DNA of 20,797 nt, taken from NCBI GenBank assembly GCA_016296185.1, contig JAEDJT010000025.1, positions 1 to 20,797 of the forward strand, given 5' to 3'. Made by a program: the position numbers and the translations under genes. Positions 15,051 to 20,797 of the stretch are shown piece by piece. Each line of letters starts with the position of its first letter. Position 1 is the first letter of the stretch. Source of the stretch: Bacilli bacterium. Its GTDB lineage: Bacteria; Bacillota_I; Bacilli_A; RF39; UBA660. A model generated the notes under the pieces. It was not told the origin of the DNA. It did not search any database and saw nothing but the letters and a program-made list of their open reading frames with translations.

Positions 15051-17249
15051 ATGGAAGAAGAAAAAAAGACAAAAAGAACTTCTAAAAAAACTTCTACGAA
15101 AACAGTAGAAAAAGTTGAAGAAACAAAAGTTACTCCTGAAGAAACTCCAGCAGTTGAAACTCCAGCAGATGAAGCTCCAGTAGTTGAAACTCCAGTAGCT
15201 CAAGTTGAAACAACACCAGAAGTTACACCGGTTACTGAAATTAAATCAGAACCAATCGTTCCATTTGCTAATGAAAATGGAAAAAATCCAAAACTACTTG
15301 CAGCATTAGGTGTAGTTGCAGTAGCAGTTGTAGTAATTATTGCACTATTAATTACTAACGGTGGATCAAAAAATGTGTTTAAAAACACAATAAAAAATAC
15401 TTATAAAGAAGTAGTAAAAAGTGCAAAAGAAGCAGACAAAATATCTAAAGATTTTAATCCTGCACAAAAAGCTATATATTTTAATGGCGATATAAAAGTT
15501 GAAGGAAAAGTTGATGGAGAAGATATTGGTTCTGGAAAAATTTCATGGAATGCTGGTATTTCAGGAAAAGATAAAGAAGTATATGCTAAATTACAAGCAG
15601 AAGGTGAAGATGAAAGCGTATCAGTAGAATCTTTAATTGAAGATGGATACACTTATGTTAAAACATCTTTATTAGATGAAACAATTGATTTAAGCGATAA
15701 AATTTCAGAAGATGATTTAGATATGATATTTAAAGCATTAACTGAAACTAAAGAAATTAAAGCTACAGATTTTACAGATGTAGGACAATATGTTGTTGAT
15801 GCAGTTGTTAAAAACTTAGATGAAGAAAAAATTGAAAAAGATAAAGCTGAAATTGAATTAGGCGAAAAAGAAGTAAAAGTTACTCAGTATTCTTATAGTT
15901 TATCTGGAAAAAGTGCAGGTAAATTATTAAAAGGTACAGTAGAAACATTAATTGATAATGATAAATTCATTGAAAAAACAGTAGATTTAGTAAATGAATT
16001 TATCGATGAAGATGAAAAAATATCTAAAAAAGATTTTAAAGATGCTTTAAAAAATATTAAAGAATCAGCTGATGAAATCAATATTGACGAAAAAATATCT
16101 ATTAATATTTATACAAAAGGTGTATTAAATAAAGTTGTAGGTTACTCAATTTCAGTTGATGGAAAAGATTATGTTTCATATGTATTCGATAATAAAAACT
16201 TCACAATTACAGTAGACAATCATGATGAAGATGATAGAGAAAAAGTAGTAATTGAAGGAGTAAAAGAAGGAAAAGAATGGAATGTTACTTTAAAATACAA
16301 TAAAGAAACATTAGCTAAAGCAACAGTTAGAGAATTTAATAATGAAAAAATTGATGTAGATTTTGAAATTATTATTGATGAAGAAGATAAATTAAAAGGA
16401 TCTGTTTATGTATCAGCTAAACAAAAGAAATCATCTATTTCTGGAGAATATAAATTAACATTATCAGATGGTGAAGAAAATAACATTAATATTTCTGGAA
16501 ACTATGATGTAGAAGCAAAAGATGAAATCGAAGAATCATTCAATACTGATAAAGCAGTTAAAATTGATGATATTGATACTGATAACTTAGCAGAAAAAAT
16601 TGAAGAAGTTAAAGAGGATAAAATAATTGATGCATTATTAGGTGATATATTAGATGAATTATACGATAATGTAACTGATTATGATTATTATGGAATGAAA
16701 GATATTACAGCTTCAGATGTTGAAACTGTAGCTGCTAAAAAAAGAGCAGTGTTATATGTTGGAAAACAATATTATTCATATTATAGTCAAGAAGATGCTC
16801 GTAATTTATTAGATTATCTACTTGATGCTCAAGATGAATACAATTTCCATAGTTATTATTTATCTTCTTATTCAGGAACTGAAAAAGAATTAGAAAAACT
16901 AAACGAAGGTTTTATAAACGTTTGTGTAGGATCAGGAGACGAAATCATCTATGATGAAGAAAAAGAAGATGAAGAAGGCGCTGAAAAAGTAGATACTGAT
17001 AAAGAAGATTCTGATGAAGAAAATGCTGAAACATCAGGAACTACAGAAAAAGAAAAAACTGAAGAAAAAAAAGAAGAAACTGATAGTGAAGGTGAAACAA
17101 CTACAATTGATATAGAACCAGCACCAACTTGCGATAAAGTACCAGCAATTTACTTTATTAAAGATGGAGAAGTTGTAAGCATATTAAGAGGTAGAGTTAC
17201 TTACGAAGATGTTGAAAGTGCTTTAGAAGAAATTGGTATAACAAAATAA
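15051..17249 (+). CDS. Bitopic membrane protein with acidic/Pro N-tail and Cys-less thioredoxin-like C-domain
   Basis: A 732-residue protein. Residues 1-78 form a Lys-rich then Pro/Glu/Thr/Val-rich cytoplasmic tail, a single helix spans about 82-102, and the rest should lie outside. Residues about 104-555 are homologous to the 700-residue protein at 11674-13776. The last part (about 564-732) looks thioredoxin-like: strand AVLYVGKQYYSYYS, helix, then strand VPAIYFIKDGEVV with the cis-Pro type VPA, GRVTYEDVESALEE helix and end. The usual CxxC position holds Tyr/Ser residues (KQYYSYYS), and about 60 acidic low-complexity residues (about 632-691) are inserted mid-domain. The start at 15051 fits AGAGAGG (15037-15043) better than the upstream ATG at 15045. 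Function unknown. Confidence 0.8.
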   Translation: MEEEKKTKRTSKKTSTKTVEKVEETKVTPEETPAVETPADEAPVVETPVAQVETTPEVTPVTEIKSEPIVPFANENGKNPKLLAALGVVAVAVVVIIALLITNGGSKNVFKNTIKNTYKEVVKSAKEADKISKDFNPAQKAIYFNGDIKVEGKVDGEDIGSGKISWNAGISGKDKEVYAKLQAEGEDESVSVESLIEDGYTYVKTSLLDETIDLSDKISEDDLDMIFKALTETKEIKATDFTDVGQYVVDAVVKNLDEEKIEKDKAEIELGEKEVKVTQYSYSLSGKSAGKLLKGTVETLIDNDKFIEKTVDLVNEFIDEDEKISKKDFKDALKNIKESADEINIDEKISINIYTKGVLNKVVGYSISVDGKDYVSYVFDNKNFTITVDNHDEDDREKVVIEGVKEGKEWNVTLKYNKETLAKATVREFNNEKIDVDFEIIIDEEDKLKGSVYVSAKQKKSSISGEYKLTLSDGEENNINISGNYDVEAKDEIEESFNTDKAVKIDDIDTDNLAEKIEEVKEDKIIDALLGDILDELYDNVTDYDYYGMKDITASDVETVAAKKRAVLYVGKQYYSYYSQEDARNLLDYLLDAQDEYNFHSYYLSSYSGTEKELEKLNEGFINVCVGSGDEIIYDEEKEDEEGAEKVDTDKEDSDEENAETSGTTEKEKTEEKKEETDSEGETTTIDIEPAPTCDKVPAIYFIKDGEVVSILRGRVTYEDVESALEEIGITK

Positions 17250-17275
17250 AAGATTGCAAACGCAATCTTTTTTTT
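17248..17275 (+). terminator. Terminator of the Trx-tailed gene
   Basis: AAAAGATTGC (17248-17257) pairs with GCAATCTTTT (17262-17271) around AAAC, followed by T to 17275. It overlaps the stop codon and the next promoter. Confidence 0.9.
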
Positions 17276-17282
17276 GTATAAT
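17254..17282 (+). promoter_or_regulatory. Promoter of the DUF4176-like gene, inside the terminator
   Basis: -35 TTGCAA (17254-17259) sits in the terminator stem and loop; after a 17-base spacer comes a perfect -10 TATAAT (17277-17282). Confidence 0.65.
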
Positions 17283-17317
17283 GATAATAGCGAAGAATAG
17301 TAAAGGACTGATAAAAT

Positions 17318-17794
17318 ATGAATAATGAATTAAGAGGAAAATACCTACCAGTAGGATCAGTAGTATTATTAAAAAATGGAACTAAAAGAGTAATGATTAA
17401 TGGATTCTGTGTAATTGATGGAGATCAACCAAACAAAATTTATGATTATTCTGCAGTATTATTCCCAGAAGGAAATATAAGTTCAACTCAAACACTATTA
17501 TTTGATCATGAACAAATTGAAAGAATAGATCATATTGGTTTAGATGATGAAGAAGAAAAAGCATTTAAAGAACAACTAGTTAATGTTATGAAAGGAGCAA
17601 ATCCTAGTGAAATCGCTGCTGCACATGAAAATGGACAAGCACCAGTTGCTCCAACTGCACCAGTAGCTCCAGTTGCACCTGAAGCACCAACTGCACCAGT
17701 TGCTCCAATTGCTCCAGCTCAACCAGTTGCACCAGAAGCAACAAATATTGCTCCTGCACAACCAGTTGAATCTCAAATTAATCCTATTCAATAA
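17318..17794 (+). CDS. DUF4176-like protein with Pro/Ala repeat tail
   Basis: A 158-residue protein. Residues 9-78 match my memory of the DUF4176 pattern: YLPVGSVVLLKNGTKRVMI, a GF...IDG turn, YDYSAVLFPEGN (about 42-53), and FDHEQIERI before an acidic helix with DEEEKAF. DUF4176 proteins are small and often encoded in type VII (ESX-like) secretion loci of Firmicutes; their biochemical role is not established. From about 108 to 155 the sequence becomes APVAP-type Pro/Ala/Val/Gln repeats not typical of the family. No signal peptide or membrane helix is seen. It is its own unit, with promoter and hairpin terminator, between a Pro-tailed membrane protein and proS. AAAGGA (17302-17307) precedes the start. 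Confidence 0.7.
   Translation: MNNELRGKYLPVGSVVLLKNGTKRVMINGFCVIDGDQPNKIYDYSAVLFPEGNISSTQTLLFDHEQIERIDHIGLDDEEEKAFKEQLVNVMKGANPSEIAAAHENGQAPVAPTAPVAPVAPEAPTAPVAPIAPAQPVAPEATNIAPAQPVESQINPIQ
17637..17766 (+). repeat. Degenerate Pro/Ala/Val codon repeat in the DUF4176-like gene
   Basis: Irregular GCACCAGTTGCTCCA-like 9- to 15-base units encode APVAP, APTAP and AQPVAP. They are more diverged than the 45-bp array at 13421. Confidence 0.75.
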
Positions 17795-17801
17795 AAAATA
17801 C

Positions 17802-17838
17802 AACAATTATTGTTTGACAAAAGACAATAATTGTTTTA
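17802..17838 (+). terminator. Perfect 12-bp inverted repeat, probable terminator of the DUF4176-like gene
   Basis: AACAATTATTGT (17802-17813) and ACAATAATTGTT (17824-17835) pair perfectly around a 10-base loop. The T-run after it is short (GTTTTATATT), so termination may be partial. It could also be a DNA operator. Confidence 0.6.
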
Positions 17839-17842
17839 TATT
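17814..17842 (+). promoter_or_regulatory. Consensus promoter of the proS T-box transcript
   Basis: -35 TTGACA (17814-17819) lies exactly in the loop of the preceding inverted repeat; a 17-base spacer leads to -10 TATATT (17837-17842). The start is expected near 17849. Confidence 0.75.
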
Positions 17843-17848
17843 ACAATC

Positions 17849-18046
17849 AATATGTTGATTGGGACATAATTTAATAATCTCTTAATTAAGTGAACTTAGG
17901 ATAGTGCGAACTAAGTATTAATGTTATTAAATTCCTACCCATGAATGAAATATGAAAATATTTCCGGTAATTGGCCGTTATCAAAATTAAGAAAATATAA
18001 GGATGGTACCGTGCTTAATGCACTCCTTTGGTATCATTCTTTTTTT
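17849..18046 (+). promoter_or_regulatory. T-box riboswitch (proline) upstream of proS
   Basis: T-box leaders sense uncharged tRNA. Here Stem I is built from TGGG (17860-17863)/CCCA (17938-17941), then a specifier loop, then a perfect AATTTAATAA (17868-17877)/TTATTAAATT (17924-17933) helix, an upper ACTTAG/CTAAGT helix and a GATAGTGCGAA distal loop. The specifier-loop bases 17934-17936 read CCT, a proline codon, followed by A. GGTAA/TTATC (17966-17981) may be Stem III. The antiterminator is AAGGA (17999-18003), bulge TGGTACC (18004-18010), GTGC/GCAC hairpin and TCCTT (18024-18028). TGGT would pair with a tRNA end ACCA. The competing terminator is listed separately. It precedes proS, as specificity predicts. 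Confidence 0.93.
18001..18046 (+). terminator. T-box-controlled terminator before proS
   Basis: GGATGGTACC (18001-18010) pairs with GGTATCATTC (18030-18039) over 10 pairs (two G-U), enclosing the GTGC/GCAC hairpin, then seven T (18040-18046). It is mutually exclusive with the antiterminator. Confidence 0.88.
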
Positions 18047-18066
18047 ATTAGAAAAGAGGAGAAAAT

Positions 18067-19494
18067 ATGGCGAATAATGCTATAACAGAAAGAGATAAAG
18101 ATTTTGCACAATGGTATACAGATGTAGTAAGAGCTGCAAAACTATGTGATTATTCATCAGTAAAAGGATGTATGGTAATTGAACCAAATGGATATGCTAT
18201 TTGGGAAAAAATGCAAGAAATCTTAGACAAAAAATTTAAAGAATTAGGACATGTAAATGTACAATTACCTTTATTTATTCCTGAAAACTTATTAAAAAAA
18301 GAAGGAGAACTAGTTAATGGATTTGCACCAGAAGTTGCATGGGTAACTCATGGTGGAGAAAAAGAATTAGAAGAAAGATTAGCTGTAAGACCAACTTCAG
18401 AAACTTTATTTTGTGATTACTATGCAACACACGTAAGAAGTTATAAAGATCTTCCGATGTTATATAATCAATGGGTAAATGTTGTTAGATGGGAAAAAGA
18501 AACTAGACCATTCTTAAGATCAAGAGAATTCTTTTGGCAAGAAGGTCATACAATTCATGCAACGGCACAAGAAGCTGAGTTAGAAACAAAACAAATGATG
18601 GATGTATACGAATGGTTCCATCATGATATACTAGCTATTCCTTCAATAACAGGACGTAAAACAGAAAAAGAAAAATTTGCAGGTGCTGAATACACATTAA
18701 CAAATGAAGCATTAATGTATAATGGTGTAGCGTTACAAGCAGGTACTTCACATTATTTTGGACAAAAATTTGCTGAAGCATATGGTGTAACATTTGCAAA
18801 TAAAGATAATCAATTGGAACATGTATATCAAACATCTTGGGGAACTACAACAAGAATGATTGGTGGATTAATCATGGTTCATTCAGATGATAAAGGACTA
18901 GTATTACCACCAAGAATTGCGCCAAGACAAGTTGTATTAATACCAATTGGTAAAGACGAAAAAGTACTTGAATTAGCTAGAAAATACAAAGATGAATTAA
19001 TAAATGCTGGTATAACAGCATATGTTGATGAAACAGAAAAATCTCCAGGATTTAAATTTGCTGAAGCAGAAGTTAATGGTATACCTGTAAGAATTGAAGT
19101 AGGTGCAAGAGATTTAGAAAATAATCAAATAACATTTGCTAGACGTGATACAGGAGATAAAATACCAGTATCATTAGATGGACTAAATATAGTAAATTAC
19201 ACAAAAGAATTATTAGAAATAATTCAAAAAGATATGTATGATAGAGCAGTAGAAAGAAGAGATAAATTAACTTTTGAAGCTCATAATTTAGAAGAAATGG
19301 AAAATATTTTAAATACACAACCAGGTTTTATTCATGCAATGTGGTGTGGAAATCAAGATTGTGAATTAAAAATAAAAGAAATTAAAGGATGCAAATCAAG
19401 ATGCATTGTTGAAGATGGAAAACGTATAGATGATAAATGTGTATGTTGTGGAAAAGAAGCAAAACATCATGTAGTATGGGGAATACAATATTAA
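18067..19494 (+). CDS. proS: Prolyl-tRNA synthetase, archaeal/eukaryotic-like type
   Basis: A class II synthetase that charges tRNA-Pro. It has 475 residues, no bacterial editing insertion, and the compact archaeal/eukaryote-like form found in some bacteria. Visible are motif 2 (RWEKETRPFLRSREFFWQ, near 141-158), TNEALMYNGVALQAGTSHYF (about 216-235), the motif 3 region (about 270-290), and the anticodon-binding domain starting with APRQVVLIPIG (about 287-297). The C-terminal domain keeps a Cys set (WCGNQDC, GCKSRC, CVCCG) that probably binds zinc and ends in Tyr, as in this subtype. Expression is controlled by the proline T-box just upstream. GAGGAG (18056-18061) is the ribosome site. Confidence 0.97.
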   Translation: MANNAITERDKDFAQWYTDVVRAAKLCDYSSVKGCMVIEPNGYAIWEKMQEILDKKFKELGHVNVQLPLFIPENLLKKEGELVNGFAPEVAWVTHGGEKELEERLAVRPTSETLFCDYYATHVRSYKDLPMLYNQWVNVVRWEKETRPFLRSREFFWQEGHTIHATAQEAELETKQMMDVYEWFHHDILAIPSITGRKTEKEKFAGAEYTLTNEALMYNGVALQAGTSHYFGQKFAEAYGVTFANKDNQLEHVYQTSWGTTTRMIGGLIMVHSDDKGLVLPPRIAPRQVVLIPIGKDEKVLELARKYKDELINAGITAYVDETEKSPGFKFAEAEVNGIPVRIEVGARDLENNQITFARRDTGDKIPVSLDGLNIVNYTKELLEIIQKDMYDRAVERRDKLTFEAHNLEEMENILNTQPGFIHAMWCGNQDCELKIKEIKGCKSRCIVEDGKRIDDKCVCCGKEAKHHVVWGIQY

Positions 19495-19524
19495 AAAGAT
19501 GACTTAAAAAAGTTATCTTTTTTT
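19495..19524 (+). terminator. Terminator of proS
   Basis: AAAGATGACTT (19495-19505) pairs with AAGTTATCTTT (19510-19520; one G-U) around AAAA, followed by T to 19524. Confidence 0.88.
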
Positions 19525-19532
19525 GTTATACT
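19524..19532 (+). promoter_or_regulatory. Extended -10 of the 398-residue protein gene
   Basis: TGTTATACT: TATACT at 19527-19532 with TG one base upstream, directly after the proS terminator. The -35 position (19504-19509, TTAAAA) is poor. Confidence 0.5.
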
Positions 19533-19549
19533 TATATTAAGGTGATAAT

Positions 19550-20746
19550 ATGGCAGATAAATTAAAATCATTTTATAAACTATTAAATGATTATATTGAA
19601 AAAAAAGATGGATTAAATGATCAAGATAAAGAAAAATATTTAAGAGCGTTAGTACCGATAGCTAAAGAATATAATATTGATTTAAAACAAGAATTAACAC
19701 GAAAAAAAAGAGTATATAGTAATCCATTAGATAATGATTTATTATTAAAAACATTAATATATCAAAGATATAATAATTGTATTTTTAATGCTGCCGAAAT
19801 AATTTTGCCTAACTCAAAAGAAATAAAGAATAACGAATCATTCGATTATACAAGGTTACAAAAAAAATTAATAGATAAAATATCAGAATTATTAATAGAC
19901 AAAATAGGTAACTATGCAACAGATGATATAAATGAATTATATAGAGAATTGTTGATAAATAATGACATATCAACAGATAAGAAAATATCAAAATTATTAA
20001 ATAGTGTTACAGATTATGAGTCACATATAGGTATAGAAGACTCTAATGTATTCACTGTACCATCAACAAAGCAAACATATAAAATATTTATTAATACACC
20101 TTATGATAAAGAAACATTTTATTTCTTAAATGATTATATCGAAAGATGTATAACAAATGGAATTAATTATGAAATGATTGGTTATCAATCAAATGGATTG
20201 AATAAAGATCATACAATATTATTTGCTTCAGATGATGATATTGATATAAAACTAAATATATTAGACAAAATAGCTGAAGAAAAAGAAAATGTTATAAAAG
20301 CTTTTGGAACACCATTAGAATATGCATCACAAATAAATGATTCATATTATTCAATTACAAATATAGATACTAATGATTATAACGGTTATTTTAATAATAT
20401 ATGCGAAACAGCTTATTATAGAGTATTAGCAAAATTAGTTATAAATAAAATAGATTCTTCTGTTGATCAAAAGTTAATAGAATCAATAATAGAATTAGAT
20501 AATGTTGAAATAACAGATAAAAATCCTTTAAATGGTAAATATAATGATAATGATTTTGTTACAATTAAAGACTTAATCAATAAGAATTTACCAGATATAT
20601 TAAATACAATAAAAATATATATGGAACAAGAAGATAAAATGCAATTACTAGTAGATGAATTTAAAAAATCTATTAAATATATATCAAATATAGTAGAAGG
20701 AAAAAATAAAAAGAATAACGAAAATATAGCAATTAGAAAGGATTAA
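19550..20746 (+). CDS. Uncharacterised 398-residue protein
   Basis: I do not recognise this protein with confidence. It is soluble, with no signal peptide or membrane helix, rich in Asn, Lys, Asp and Ile. The first 170 residues look helical and charged. The middle (about 180-270), with YKIFINTPYDKETFYF, a Cys-containing helix, INYEMIGYQ and HTILFASDDD, resembles in outline the strand-helix pattern of HopA1-type effector proteins, but this is a weak impression. The C-terminal third is helical and ends in a basic tail. The start has AAGGTGA (19540-19546). It is followed after 3 bases by another gene start, so an operon begins here and continues past the window. It holds the window's only AGG codon (19853-19855, residue 102) and one of two CGA codons seen. 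Confidence 0.75.
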   Translation: MADKLKSFYKLLNDYIEKKDGLNDQDKEKYLRALVPIAKEYNIDLKQELTRKKRVYSNPLDNDLLLKTLIYQRYNNCIFNAAEIILPNSKEIKNNESFDYTRLQKKLIDKISELLIDKIGNYATDDINELYRELLINNDISTDKKISKLLNSVTDYESHIGIEDSNVFTVPSTKQTYKIFINTPYDKETFYFLNDYIERCITNGINYEMIGYQSNGLNKDHTILFASDDDIDIKLNILDKIAEEKENVIKAFGTPLEYASQINDSYYSITNIDTNDYNGYFNNICETAYYRVLAKLVINKIDSSVDQKLIESIIELDNVEITDKNPLNGKYNDNDFVTIKDLINKNLPDILNTIKIYMEQEDKMQLLVDEFKKSIKYISNIVEGKNKKNNENIAIRKD

Positions 20747-20749
20747 AAT

Positions 20750-20797
20750 ATGAATAATAAATTTTTTAATGCACCTGAAAATAATGATAATGATAAT
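20750..20797 (+). CDS. Start of an Asn/Asp-rich protein, cut by the window end
   Basis: Sixteen codons are visible, beginning MNNKFFNAPE and continuing in Asn/Asp repeats. AGAAAGGA (20735-20742) lies 7 bases upstream, and the gene starts 3 bases after the preceding stop. The product cannot be identified from this fragment. Confidence 0.6.
   Translation, partial: MNNKFFNAPENNDNDN

Noticed and set aside
14919..15203. Leftward frame with SYWSFNYWSF-like repeats
   Set aside because: It is the antisense of the Pro/Glu/Thr tail of the 15051 gene and overlaps the divergent promoter region.
17576..17858. Frames on both strands over the DUF4176-like repeat tail
   Set aside because: Low-complexity shadows of the Pro/Ala codons; no starts with ribosome sites.
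1..20797. Mycoplasma code (TGA read as Trp)
   Set aside because: Conserved Trp positions use TGG and all genes are full length without internal TGA.
1..20797. tRNA or rRNA genes, CRISPR arrays, insertion sequences
   Set aside because: No cloverleaf, rRNA segment, spaced direct repeats or transposase was recognised; the only direct repeats are coding low-complexity arrays.

Overview
The window is very AT-rich with strongly A/T-ending codons, strong AGGAGG-type ribosome sites and sigma-A style promoters. It looks like chromosomal core DNA of a low-GC Firmicute, most likely an uncultured gut Bacilli/Mollicutes-related lineage; this is inference from gene order and composition, not a database match. 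All 18 complete genes end in TAA (16) or TAG (2), none in TGA. Trp is read from TGG, so the mycoplasma code does not apply.

Left part (1-5500): a leftward anchored class A beta-lactamase-fold serine hydrolase lies divergent to the nusA-infB translation operon, in the order rimP (N-terminal domain only), nusA, ylxR, infB, rbfA. The usual ylxQ gene is absent. Middle part (5500-11700): the operon is cut by strong terminators and promoters. A Rossmann methyltransferase-like gene follows, then a metallophosphoesterase-truB-hypothetical operon, then rpsO with its own promoter and a structured leader that may bind S15, then pnp. The DHH phosphatase/nanoRNase and ribF genes often found here are missing; unrelated genes occupy their places.

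Right part (11700-20797): an envelope-related section. Two paralogous single-pass membrane proteins with proline-rich cytoplasmic tails lie on either side of a DacA/DacF-type D-Ala-D-Ala carboxypeptidase; the second ends in a thioredoxin-like domain without a CxxC. Next come a DUF4176-like protein (a family found in type VII secretion loci) with a Pro/Ala tail, a proS gene under a T-box riboswitch with a CCU specifier, an unrecognised 398-residue protein, and the start of an Asn-rich protein that runs off the end.

The most striking structural theme is compaction. Terminators and the next promoter overlap at several junctions, in two cases with the -35 box inside the terminator hairpin. The best candidate for something undescribed is the set of proline-tailed proteins (11674-17794) around dacF and DUF4176.
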